This document shows, piece by piece, positions 1 through 10,497 of a stretch of DNA of 64,000 bases. Location of the stretch: the NCBI GenBank assembly GCA_903813345.2, contig CAIIXF020000011.1, positions 25,600,166 through 25,664,165 of the forward strand, given 5' to 3'. The notes under the pieces are model-generated. The model did not search any database, had not been told where the DNA came from, and was given only the letters and a program-made list of their open reading frames with translations. The first letter of the stretch is position 1. Each line of letters opens with the position of its first letter. Made by a program: the position numbers and the translations under genes. Source of the DNA: Owenia fusiformis (taxonomy: Eukaryota; Annelida; Polychaeta; Sabellida; Oweniidae).

Positions 1-20
1 ATTATTTCATTGATGTTCAT

Positions 21-460
21 TAATGTTCATAGTAACTATTATTATTCTTCCATCAATTCTAATCCTTCAAAGTAGTTACCAGCACTTTGTAAGCATTTGT
101 TATGCCTTTTCATCCAGTCCTGAAAGACGTGATACAGACCGTCTTTGCCTACTTTGTGACATTGGTGTGTGAATTCCTGAATGATCTTATTACTGTCCTC
201 AAAGTGGATACCTCATAATTTGTTCTTCACTGTTGGGAAAAGATAAAAATCACACCCAGCTAATTCTGTCGGATACGGTGTGTGTGGTACCTGGCCACAA
301 CCGATGGAAACAATCACATTTTGTAGGCAAAACGGTCTGTATCATACCTTTCAGGACTTGGTGAAAAGGCATAACAAATGCTTACAAAATGCTGGTAACT
401 ATATATCTACTTTGAAGGATTATAATTTATGGAAGAATAATGACAGTTATTATGAACATT
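21..460. repeat. inverted pair of mariner 3' ends
   Basis: Bases 21-152 and 323-460 are inverted copies of each other with scattered mismatches and a short insertion in the right arm. Each arm encodes the same mariner C-terminus (FQD, KRHNKCLQ, AGNY), read leftward in the left arm and rightward in the right arm. The ~170-bp middle is unique and holds the longer left-hand coding fragment. The pair may come from two truncated insertions head to head, or from a foldback derivative. Confidence 0.75.
42..291 (-). pseudogene. mariner-like transposase C-terminal fragment
   Basis: The minus strand reads through the end of a Tc1/mariner DDE transposase. It begins just before a CDFYLFP block, the usual setting of the third catalytic aspartate, and continues through FQDWMKRHNKCLQ and GNYFEG, a conserved mariner C-terminus, to a stop at 42-44. 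One internal stop lies before the GIHFED block. The N-terminus and the first two catalytic residues are absent, so this is a truncated relic. Family assignment rests on these motifs, recognised from memory. The neighbour at 323-460 carries the same C-terminus on the opposite strand. Confidence 0.75.
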
Positions 461-767
461 AATTAATATGCTTCATGATATAATACAACCCATTACAGTA
501 TGTCACATATTCAGTGATGAATACAGTGTCCAAACATCATATAAAACTACTGTTGATTTTTCAAATTTGTTATTTTTTCTGAGCTCCACCTTGTCGCGTC
601 ACTGGTTACCATGGTAACAAATATAAAAGGATAATGATGTCATAGAACAGTGAAATCTTCATGGTGGGATCCTATATATTTGGGTTATATTGTGTGAAAA
701 AATTACCAAGAAAGGATGAAAAATGGCGAAGATAGAGCCAACGGTCCAGAAATTCCTGATCACCCCT

Positions 768-1990
768 CGTATATCAAATGCAATTGTGCTGTTTTTATTA
801 TTACATGAACATACTTTGAAACAATGAAATGAACAATTTGAACTTTGTTGTGTTGTTGCCATGTTGCTTCTTGTGTAAGGCCAAAGGCTACATATATACC
901 AGGTTCAAACTTTTAATTCTTCTCTTTTGGTTTTAACAAGGTTTGAGTTGAATATTCCTCAAGCAATCATGTGTTTGTATCTGGAGTATTCTGTTTTAAC
1001 TACACAATAGTGATAATGATATGTCAATTAACCTTCAAAACCTTAACATAAAGCAGTGGTAGAACACAATTCACATGCAGTATGCTCATTTCAAACGAAT
1101 GGATTTCTAAAAAGATACATGTATTCATCAAGACAATTTCCCTTTACAATAGTTGGTAGCCCTAAGAAGGGCCATGTGGTTTTACAATGATTAAGAATCT
1201 TGTCTGTGTAGGCTGTACAAATGCATGGCATGTTTGCTTCTTTTCTGATCCTCTTTGACTTATAACATTGTCAGAAGAACCTCTATGCCAAGAAGAACGG
1301 ATCTTCTCATCTGAAGCATTTCTTCGACATCTGGCTTCCATAGTCTGACTGCCCAATAAAGACCCAGGTTTAAATGGTTTATATCTTTATGCAGAACAGC
1401 TACTTGCTGCTGGCCCTCTCAACCTTTCTCATAGTCATTAGAAGTCATTTACTTGAATTATTCATCAAAATATATCAAATGCAACTTTGCTATTTTTTTA
1501 TAATTACATGAACATCCTTTGAAACAATGAAATGAACAATTTATTATACTGTGTTGTGTTGTTGCTTCTTGTTGTGTAAGGCCAAAGGCTACTATTTATA
1601 ACCAGCATCAAACTTTTTGTTCTCATATGGTTTTAACGACAAAGTTCGAGTTGAATATTCCTCAAAGATTTCTCCTACAAAGGATGAAACTGCTATGTCA
1701 TTGAAGCACATAACAGAGACTGAACTGTCATCCGTAAACACTTTCATAGTTACATCTTATTCAATGGCATCATCAGTTTGTCCTTGTACAGGGTAGCTCT
1801 GACCTGTTTTGTGCATATTGAGAAAAAGTGTGTTTCACATTTGCCTCCATGCAACCCTGGTGGTGTAGACTTTTAGGTTTTTGTGGAGTATTGGAATACT
1901 TTTTACCTTTCACTTTGTGAAAGGCAGCCCATTCAGATCTTTCAATTTATGTGATTGTTAGGAATAGATTAGCCCTGAGTCTGTTTAACC
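768..1990. repeat. dispersed repeat R1, copy 1 (uninterrupted)
   Basis: This stretch matches 17100-17753 plus 19059-19955 over most of its length, with many substitutions and small indels. Shared landmarks include a GCCCTAAGAAGGGC hairpin (near 1159 and 17309), the AAAGGCTACATATATACC tract, and a downstream block that in the second copy encodes an acidic C-terminal peptide. Part of the unit recurs inside this copy, at 768-900 and 1468-1640. No intact gene is present. It is an unidentified element or duplicated gene fragment. Bases 461-767 hold nothing recognisable apart from an X-box-like palindrome at 605-618. Confidence 0.7.
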
Positions 1991-2650
1991 CTTAAATGGT
2001 TTTTGGGGGTCCAGAGCTCATTCTTTACAATAATTATATCAGAAATAATCATTCTATCAACATGAAATTCCGTCTAATCCTCAACTTATTCATTTCCTTT
2101 CAGATAAAACAAACCAGATATAAATCGCACTATGACTTTTTGTGCTACCTGAGGCTAAAGAACATCACTATCACTGAAACATATTTGATTAATACAGTGT
2201 TATATATAAATGCTACGAAATGTTACAAAATGCCGAAACACCTGACCCCTTATGAATAGGTTTACACATATTTGAAGTCAGAATGAAAAAAGCTTCTCTG
2301 GTTGCAAAGTAATTGCAAAATATATTGTAGTAACCCTGGCCCAGTTTGGCACCTGGCCACCAAATAATTATACATCTAAAGTGTCTTTATTAAAATATAA
2401 ACTAAATTATAATCAACACAAAGGTCCCCAAAATGGGTGACCATATCTCATTGTTTAACTATAGTTTAATTACATGGAAAAGTAGACCATCCATCTGGTG
2501 TGGCACAGTAAGAGGCTCAAATAGAACCTTAAAACAAAAAGGACAAAAACATTAATAAAATGACCCCCAAAATAGAGGAAAAAGACCCAAAATGAGTGTT
2601 GTAATAACAACGTGAAATGTGAAAAGTCACACCAAATGGTTGGCCCGTGT

Positions 2651-3025
2651 AAAGTATTATTAGGACCAAAGTGGTCTTAGGGTCCGCAAGGTGCGCCCAT
2701 ATTCAAAATGTACTAAATCTAAAATAACATAAGGACCAAAGTGGCCTTAGGGTCCACAAAGTGTGCCCATATTCAAAATGTACTAAAACTAAAGTATCAT
2801 ACGGACCAAAGTGGACTTAGGGTCCGCAAGGTGCGCCCATATTCACAATGTACTAAATCTAAAGTATTATAAGGACCAAAGTGGCCTTAGGGTCTGCAAA
2901 GTGCGCCCATATTCAAAATGTATTATAACTAAAGTATCATAAGGACCAAAGTGGCCTTATGGTCCCAAAGTGTGCCCATATTCACAATGTACTAAATCTA
3001 AAGTAATAAAAGGACCAAAGTGGCC
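2651..3025. repeat. 70-bp minisatellite, about five copies
   Basis: Five head-to-tail units share AGGACCAAAGTGGCCTTAGG and GCGCCCATATTCA. Successive AGGACCAAA starts at 2662, 2732, 2802, 2872 and 2942 are exactly 70 bp apart; the last unit is 69 bp. Units differ by a few substitutions each. The 2000-2650 flank has no recognisable coding content. Confidence 0.95.
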
Positions 3026-3121
3026 ATCAAATGAAACATAGGAACTATAACAAATGGCCTCACATCCACATGGCTTATACCGGTCTTACCTTACTACTGT
3101 GATCTTACCTAACCTAACAAA

Positions 3122-3150
3122 CCTCCTGTCTGCAACTGGCAGGCAGGAGG
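3122..3150. repeat. 12-bp-stem hairpin
   Basis: CCTCCTGTCTGC at 3122-3133 pairs with GCAGGCAGGAGG at 3139-3150 around a 5-base loop, with one G-T wobble. Function is unknown. The surrounding 3026-3750 region has no gene that I can recognise. Confidence 0.6.
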
Positions 3151-3754
3151 GGAAGTGATTCAACAACGTAAGCATCAAAAATCAAGACCAAAAGGTGTAA
3201 ATTCAAACGTAATCTCAATCAACAAAAAGGGAAAACTTCTCCGAGATAAAGGGGACAATTTGAAGTAAGAATTTCTACATAAATAATAGCTTTCTCAGAG
3301 AATAAAGTAATTGAAAGTAAAGAAGAAAGGTGGTTTTAAAGTTTGTAATATAATTACCCAAGTTTCTGGTGGAATATCCATTATTCTTGAATAAATTGTA
3401 GCAAAAGATATCGAAAACTGTTAATCTCACGTTGTCTACCACTTCAAATCTCTCTAACATCGGACCGAGCTGGAAGTCACGTTGCATGAGACTTCCGACG
3501 AGATTTCGAAAATGGCCAAAAAATTTAAAGGAAAAAATTAAAAACTCTACAAAAATACCGGTAAGTGACTATCTATCTTACTTAATAATAAACTACATAT
3601 ACCTATGGATACATACAAGGGAAGGACAGTGAATCAACCGGGTCCAGGGGCCAGAATGACGCAATATCATATCAAATGGGCCCCGGTCATCACAATATCT
3701 TGGACCCCAAAAACCTTTAGAAGGTGTAAAAAACAAAAAAACATTTAAGGGTTA

Positions 3755-3940
3755 AGGCTATTTCTTTCTTTTTTCTTATGATAAACATCTCAGCTATCAG
3801 TTGGTCCTTCTTTGGCATAAGGCAATGTTCCCTTTTGATGTACTTGTTCAGCTCCTTTGGGTCTGTACAAATCTTGTCTCTCTTGGCCTCTGGATCCTTG
3901 GGGACAACAACCATACTTTTGTAATGACCCCAATAGAAAT
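3755..3940 (-). pseudogene. Ty3/gypsy reverse transcriptase fragment
   Basis: The minus strand encodes SMVVVPKDPEAKR, then DPKELNKYIKREH and LMPKKDQLI. This is the N-terminal finger region of a gypsy-type RT, where the conserved block is normally a variant of the DPKDLNKAIKREHY pattern. Only ~60 residues survive and no YxDD motif follows. A second copy of the same fragment is at 19985-20138, so a related element has seeded this locus more than once. Confidence 0.8.
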
Positions 3941-4271
3941 TTGAGATGAAGTTGAGATGGTAGCGAGCCAAAATATCAGAGTGTTACAGATAAAAGAGAA
4001 AACTTATGGTAAAATGTACTTATATAAAAATATAAAAATGTCCATCAGCAAAAGTGCTGATTTAATAACACTACAGTTAGGGACATCACTGTGTCTAGCT
4101 GCTCCTGTCTTACATCAGCATTTATCACTTGATTACTGTATATATATGTGTACTGTTTTCTTCCTGCTTTAGTTAATAAGCAGTAAATGGTTTCAATAGA
4201 ATGTCAATAAATAAAATGCATGGCCCCTATGGTGTTCTTGGAAGAATCAGGAGCTCAAATATATAATAAAG

Positions 4272-4860
4272 TCACTTGCCAATGTTAATTGTTATATATT
4301 GGATAGACTTTCCACAGTGGCATGGTTGTTTTAAACTGACTTTGGTTTTCTTGATCGGCGCTGGTTGTTTTATAGATAAATCAAGCGGTTTTGATTGTAT
4401 CACAATGTCCATATTCAGAGAATCAGGTCTCAGCATTTCAGGAGATGACGGTGGTAAATCTTCCTGGACGTTTTCAGCTACTGATGGTACTCTTGACGGC
4501 TGTTTTGTGGCAGGAGTTGACAATGCACTGTCCAATTTAGATGATTCAGTATCTGAGCTAGGGGATCACACAGGTGAAGCGTTGCGTGCCTCCACCTGCT
4601 CCCCTTTCTTCTCCGTATCAGTGTCAGAGTCAGTGTCCGAGTCAGATGATAATGACTCCCTTAGTTTCCTCTTCTAGGTTGTTGAACTTTTGGCTGGGAT
4701 GGCCTTAATTCTACCTCTGAGTTCACCTAAACTCAGAGGGGGAGAAACACCAGAGTTCAAAGATGACATACGCTTATAATGTAAATCTGTATTGAGATGA
4801 CATCGTCGCTGATTGGTCCAAAGTCGACAAACAAATGACGTCATCAATGGCAGTTTCAAA
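4272..4860 (-). pseudogene. Ser/Asp-rich coding fragment, unidentified
   Basis: The minus strand carries a nearly open frame: a Leu/Ser-rich start, an acidic tract SSDSDTDSDTDTEKKGE, then a Pro/Ser-rich segment ending CHCGKS. Two in-frame stops interrupt it, near 4676 and 4566. Composition suggests a disordered linker of a larger protein. I do not recognise the family. It may belong with the minus-strand exon at 5395-5764. Confidence 0.4.
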
Positions 4861-5394
4861 ATTTTCGAAATACGCTTCGAATAATATTATGTTCATTTCT
4901 TGCGTGTTAACCAATATCAGAGCTTATCATTTCACATCAAGATTAAGAAAGGTGTACGGAATATGCCTATATCAATTAAAACATCCCATCGAAGTGTAGT
5001 ATTTGATAACTAGCCGACGAAAATTCGAACGAACGAAGGTGGTAAGCAAGAGAGGTAATTATGTCTGTCATCTTTAAACTCTGGGGCTTTCCCTCCTCTT
5101 ACCTAAACTCATCTGATCATGTTCGTAGAATTCCGTTTCTTTTTTTTTTCTTTTTTTTAGTATACCTGTAGTTGGCTTTATTCCAATTCTTTTTGAAATG
5201 ACATTTTTACCTTATAATAGTTCCTATTGGGAACTTACATGTATATATTTGCAGTTATAAACATTGAAGCCTATAATTGACTTACTACAACCAGTTGCTT
5301 TTTATTAAGGAGTTAGCTACATGAAACTAATCTAATTACTGCAGACATTCAAACCTGATTTTAAGTCATAACAAATTGAATTAACTCACATGTT

Positions 5395-5764
5395 CTATTT
5401 CAATATATTCTTAAAAACAGAGGAGAAATTCAATTCTGGGACACTGATGTTGTGGAGGCAGATATGGGGTGGAATGGTCATAGCCATCAATGATTTTGGC
5501 ACCTTTTTCAGAGTTACCAAATGTGATTGGATTTCTTTGTGTCCATTTGGAAATATTTTCTTCTTTTCAGCATGATTGTGCTCATGTCGGTCCATCTGTT
5601 GGCGTGTCCTTGTGGTGCGTTCTTTCAGCATAAATCTGCAGTACTTGAACTGAGAATACACATATTGGTGTTGATTCATGTCATGTTCCTCAAGTTCCTC
5701 CTTTGTTGGAAATTCCACCCCACAAACGAGAACTTTTGTTCTGTATTTTGCGCAGACCACCATT
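5395..5764 (-). CDS. probable exon with degenerate C2H2-finger-like motifs
   Basis: A pyrimidine tract and CAG on the minus strand (near 5765) look like a splice acceptor. The exon reads VVCAKYRTKVLVCGVEFP, then EELEEHDMNQH, FKYCRFMLKERTTRTR and DRHEHNH, ending at a stop at 5395. Spacing resembles two C2H2 fingers, but each lacks one of the expected cysteines, so metal binding is doubtful. Whether it is host or element coding is open. The upstream 4861-5394 gap shows nothing recognisable. Confidence 0.4.
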
Positions 5765-5879
5765 CTGAAAAGAAGCAAAACAAGCAATGTGTTAAAAATT
5801 TGGCGATTATTCCAAATCATAATCTTTTAACCAATTGAGTGGTTTTCGCGGCCTTCTACAACAGAGGGAGAATTAGTTT

Positions 5880-7361
5880 GGGTGTCATCAGGGGTACCTG
5901 CAAGTGGATAAGGGGACTGTTCTTGCCTGTCAATGGGATTCAATATACTGTATAAGTTGGTTTTCATGGACTACTTTCGGAGTTCCCTAAACATCCAGTT
6001 CAAAAACAGTATCCGACAACTTTTAGGTCACTTTGTATGGGCCAGTCCAGGGATTAAGAAATTTTGGACTGTGACCTACAGCTGTAACAGGTACATGTAA
6101 CCATACGGTGTCGCCAGGGGATATAGCTTGTGAATTTGCTTTCAAATCATAATATTTTTTCTGAGTATCAGAACTGATCTGAATATGACCCCGGGCGGCA
6201 TCGTATGTCTGGACTAATTTGGCTTGCAGTTCTTGACAAAATTTAGTGTTATATGTTTCGTCAAGATCTATTTGTGGAGGAGGACCAACTACCAGCTCAG
6301 ATGCAAGGCGAGGCTGTCGACCAAACATGAGATATGTAGGCGAAAGGCCAGTTTTTTCCTAACGGGCACTATGATATGCTGCCGCAATAAAGGGAAGATG
6401 TTTGTCCCAGTCATGATGAGAGAAACATGGGAGAAACAACTTTCGCGAGCATAGCCTCAATTGTTCGATTCGACCGCTCAACAATGCCATCCGACTCAGG
6501 ATGGCATGGTCTTATCAATCTGTAACATGTCACACAACTCTTGGAAAAGGTTACTTTCAAACTGCCGACCTTGGTCTGAGTGGACAATTAATGGTGCTCC
6601 ATACCGGCATATGAAGTCATTTAAGAAAACAGTGGCAGTGGCAACGGTAGAGGCTTCTTGTTTTTGCATGGCCACTAGTTCCATGAATTTCGTGAAGTAG
6701 TCCTCTATTACTTACTTACTTATACATACTTATTACCTGACAAAGTTTCCTGTAGGGGACCCAATATGTCGAGAGCAACCCGTTCCAAAGGTGTGCCCAC
6801 ATTATACGTTTTCATGGGAGCTTTTGGTTTTCTATTTGGCGGTTTTCTCTTTTGGCATACAATACATTCTGCCACCCATCGAGCAATATCAGCTTTGTAG
6901 CCTAACCAGTAATATCGGTCCCTTACTCGATGGATGGTTTTGGTAACACCTAAGTGTCCAGCATCTCTTGAATTGTGCATGCCATTGAGAATGTCAAGTT
7001 GTAAGGATGCAGGTATGACAACTTGCCAAATTGTTTGGTTTTCAGTTAACCATTTTCGTTCCAAAATCCCCTGATGCAAATGCAGGCGATCCCATTGAGA
7101 CCACATACGCTTGAGATCAGTGGACCTGGGAGCTACTTCTGACCACAGAGGACGATAACCTATCTCCATCCATTTTTTGATGGGAGCTAACAAGGGATCT
7201 TGGTCAATGGCCTCGTTATACTGGGTTTGTGTGACTCCTGGCAACCAATTACAGCCAGTAATTGGATCAGAATCACTTGGTTTACTTGGACCTTGAACAG
7301 TACGGACTTCAAATCTAGGTGTTAGACTGAAAGTGAACCTCACCGAATTGTGCATGTTCAA
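5880..7361 (-). pseudogene. Ty3/gypsy integrase, decayed
   Basis: Read on the minus strand the order is: the H2C2 zinc-binding domain (H..GHLGVTKT..R, then CIVCQKRK, near 6950-6840), the start of the catalytic core (LERVALDILGP), HSDQGRQFESN carrying the second catalytic Asp (near 6580), a GIVERSNRTIEA segment with the catalytic Glu (near 6470-6440), then a C-terminal region (KKYYDLKAN, GDTVWLHVP, GPYKVT) running to about 5880. A short TTAC-rich patch at 6705-6730 breaks the core, and frameshifts occur near 6495 and 6360 with stops after 6023. RT and RNase H are missing upstream, so this is a 5'-truncated dead copy. Confidence 0.9.
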
Positions 7362-7784
7362 ACTTTATCTCATCTTTCATCTTTAAGGTATGAGATGAAC
7401 TGTATCTATAAGCGAATTTAATTCTGAATCCATCAATATTTTTTCAGCTTATTTAAATTCTGAAAAAGGAATGGATTTTTACTTTTAAACATTACCATTT
7501 TAACTAATTGAATAGTAAACTCAACAACTGAGTATTTGACCAGCAATTGAATGTTTCCAATCATTTAAATCAGCGGTGGCGGTAGGCATATATTTTTGTG
7601 AGTCATCATGACTCAGGTTGTTTCAAAAAAGTGAGTCACAAGAAAAAAAGTTGAGTCAAAGCTATAAAAGTGTTTTTTAAAAATGCATACAAAATGTAGA
7701 AACCACATACAAAATCTATTTTTTGATTTTGTGCATACCTTTTATTGTACTCTTATAGCACATTAACAACTAACAATTAATTAA

Positions 7785-8111
7785 TTAGGCAATTGCAAGA
7801 AAAATGTCACTATTAATCATCATTCCAGCTGCGTGGTCAATCTGGTTATTAAGGGCTCTGTTCATATCGTGTTGCATGGCAACAGTTTGCACTGCTATAT
7901 GATGCTGTGGGGAGGTGGCATGCCTCGTAAGACTCGACCTTTGGAAATCAGTACTTCCCCTGAGTGAGGCAAACACAATTGACTTGTTTGCTCTCGTGCA
8001 CACAGTGCACCTCATACCAGTCACCGCTGCTGGGGCAGCATCTGGTGGCACTGTTGTTACCCATCTGAAATCCTCCACCCATTTAGCGAGAAACTGCTTC
8101 ACTACAGGCAT
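7785..8111 (-). CDS. ZNF862-like zinc-finger N-terminus of a hAT-type protein
   Basis: A 108-residue minus-strand frame starts with ATG at 8111. It holds KQFLAKWVEDFRW, then CTVCTRANK, FASLRGSTDFQRSSLTRH and SPQHH. A CxxC, a GS..F....L..H core and a terminal S..HH are typical of the degenerate zinc finger in ZNF862/KIAA1586-type hAT-derived proteins, as I remember them. The rest of the transposase does not follow; the frame ends at 7785. A truncated transposon or a duplicated exon are both possible. The 7362-7784 stretch has no recognised gene. Confidence 0.55.
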   Translation of the reverse strand: MPVVKQFLAKWVEDFRWVTTVPPDAAPAAVTGMRCTVCTRANKSIVFASLRGSTDFQRSSLTRHATSPQHHIAVQTVAMQHDMNRALNNQIDHAAGMMINSDIFLAIA

Positions 8112-8621
8112 TTTATTGAATTTTATTTGACGTTTTCAAAAGCTTCCCGCCACAAACATGGCAACTTCCGGGAGATATACTCACGCCATCTATAAAACTG
8201 AATAAAAATCTTGAATCCCAGGAATCTATCTTGAAAAGCTGTTTCGTTCGTTGCGTAGGAAGGAGGCTCGATTGCGCTGAACGAAATGTTAGATTTCCGG
8301 AATTAGCAAAATTATAAATTTGATCAATCACGTATTTTCACGTATAGGGATCAATTTAACCAAGTACCAAGCGGGGATTTGGCATGTGAAACAAACATGC
8401 GTCAGAAAGACTCGGTAAACAATGAATATTTGCGTCAGAGTTGCAAAAATGTGAGTAAAAAACGTAAAAGATTGCGTTAACGCCACCTCTGTAAATATTA
8501 TAACTGTGATCCCCTCAATTTTGGTACCTTTGTAAAGAGAATTGAATTCACTTTAAATAAAAAGTGGGTAAAGTTGGCTGCATATTGGTATTGGTAAAAT
8601 GACCAGCACCTGCTGGTGAGC

Positions 8622-9211
8622 TTGAATGTCAATACCAATACAAATATGATCTCATATTAGGATTCATATCTTCTATTTGAATGCCAATTCGAATCCTAAT
8701 ATGAATTTTATGTCATTCTAGCGATTTTCTGTAGCAAATGTAGTCGAATACAAATATGAGCTCATATTAGGTTTCGCCAACTCTGTTTGAATCCTAATAC
8801 GAATCCTAATATGAATCCTAAATCCTAATATGGTTATCTATATCATAAAAGCAAAGAAAGACTATAGGAAATGTGGTCGAATGTCAATACCAATACAAAT
8901 AGAATATGAGCTCATATTAAAAATCGCCAACTGTGTTTGAATCCTAATATGGTTGTTCATATTATTCTAGCGAAGAAAGACGACTTTTCTGCAGCAAAAT
9001 GTGGTCGAATGTCAATACTAATACAAATATGAGCTCATATTCGGATTCGCCAGGTCGGTTTGAATCCTAATACAAATCCTAATATGGTTATCTATATAAC
9101 AATGGCGAAGAAAGACTACAGGAAATGTGGTCGATTGTCAATACCAATACAAATATGAGCTCATATTAGAATTTGCTTACACTGTTTGAATCCTAATACG
9201 AATGCTTTGAT
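8622..9211. repeat. ~125-bp tandem satellite, about five copies
   Basis: Units run about 8622-8745, 8746-8878, 8879-9007, 9008-9133 and 9134-9211. Each begins with a variant of GAATGTCAATACCAATACAA and contains TATGAGCTCATATT and AATCCTAATATGG. The unit is itself built from short AATCCTAATA-type sub-repeats and the palindrome AATATGAGCTCATATT. Copies differ by indels of up to about 15 bases, so the array is old. Confidence 0.9.
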
Positions 9212-9301
9212 TTTTCTATATTTCGCGAAATAGCGCTTTATGTCTCACATCTTTACTTTGTCTCACATACCTTATCTGTAGTATTTTCCCCATTATACTT
9301 C

Positions 9302-10140
9302 TCATTTTCTCCAACAGTTGAGGACTGCGGTTGAACATTGTGCTTCAAATGCCTTCTGGCGACTGGCCCATCTTGTTTGGTAGAGGTCTATTAAAGGCTT
9401 CTTAAAAGGACCCACTCTTTTGGAAATTATTTCAATGAGCAGTCCCTCTTTACGAGGACTTCCATTGAAGAAGAGATGCGTCTCTTTCACTCTATCAAGC
9501 ATTGTTTGGACTTATATGTCTTGACAAGAGTGTGCTATTACAAGGTTTAAACAATGGCAACTGCAATGGGTGTAAAGTGCAGTTCCATTATGGGATACAT
9601 CTCGCAATCGTTTTTGGAGCCCTACTCTGTTGTCGTAAATTCCTGACATCTAGGTTCCAAGAAAGGAATTTCTGCATCACAACTGCAAATAATGCCTCTC
9701 CAGTAGTCCTGTTAGTCTTAACGAATTCCAGGAACTCTTCACGAATATCACTTTGATTGTCAATAAATCGTATTACCAGAGCACACATTTCACTGTTGTA
9801 ACTGGTTACCTCATCCATTAAGAGGGGAAAATATTTTAAGTCACGTATTTCATTCAGGATATCAGCTTGTAGCATTTTAATTCCAATCACATCAATAAGT
9901 TCATTTTTGGGATTGTGGGCTAAGATAAGTAACATTTTTTTTGTCGAGGGGCTTCAAGATGTTTAGCAAGGGCAGGACTATACTTATGAGGAATAGGTTA
10001 TGTTCACCTCTTAACTTTTTCCCCAAATCTGCCCATTTATTGAATGGTTTTACAACAAAAACACCCCTTCCATCCCGTTTTGGAGGGAACAGAGCACACA
10101 GGAGACTGTAAACTCCATCGACATGCTTACTGAAGCACAA
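9302..10140 (-). pseudogene. hAT transposase of the DUF4371 type, decayed
   Basis: On the minus strand LFPPKRDGRGVFVVKPFNKW (near 10090-10030) matches the region before the core in DUF4371 hAT proteins. Next come LKYFPLLMDEVTSYNSEM, carrying the first catalytic Asp, and IREEFLEFVKTNRTTGEAL. Downstream are NLVIAHSC, FFNGSPRKEGLL and LYQTRWASRQKAFEA, the usual central helical region. Several frameshifts (near 9935, 9600 and 9510) and loss of the C-terminal dimerisation region make it non-functional. It probably mobilised by TA-rich 8-bp target duplications like other hATs, but no ends were identified. Confidence 0.85.
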
Positions 10141-10164
10141 GCACTTATAGTCCTTAGGCCAGCT

Positions 10165-10497
10165 GCATTACCTCCGTCCTTAATAATGCTTTCTCCCTCC
10201 AATACTACACTGGTTCCCTCTTGTACTACCATATCCTCCTGCTCCGTGCTACATCCCTCCTGAACTACACTGTTTTGCTCCTGCACTGTTATCTCCCTCC
10301 CGCATTATGATTTCCCGTTCCTGCACTACACTGTCTCCCTCCCACACTTCACTATCTCCCTCCTGCAGTACCTGCACTACCCTATCTTCCTCCCGCACTA
10401 TAGTGTCTCCCTCCCGAACTACATGTACACTGTTCTGTTCCCTCATTGCATCTCCCTCCCGCACTATGCTACCTCCCTCTTGCACTACACTGTTTTG
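10165..10497 (-). repeat. low-complexity repeat encoding VREGD-like peptides
   Basis: The plus strand is a run of imperfect CTCCCTCCYGCACTACACT-type units of roughly 18-24 bp. In minus-strand frames it encodes VVQEGGS, IVREGD, VVREGDTIVREED and similar strings. It lies directly downstream, in transcript sense, of the short exon at 10498-10541, past an in-frame TAG, and could once have been part of that exon. Confidence 0.75.

Noticed and set aside
659-862. Small minus-strand gene of 67 residues
   Set aside because: It overlaps repeat R1, has no homologous motif and is not kept open in the other R1 copy.
1162-1356. THAP domain in repeat R1 (plus-strand CVGCTNAWHVCFF)
   Set aside because: The start resembles a C2CH THAP finger, but the rest of the motif and the AVPTIF end are missing and stops intervene.
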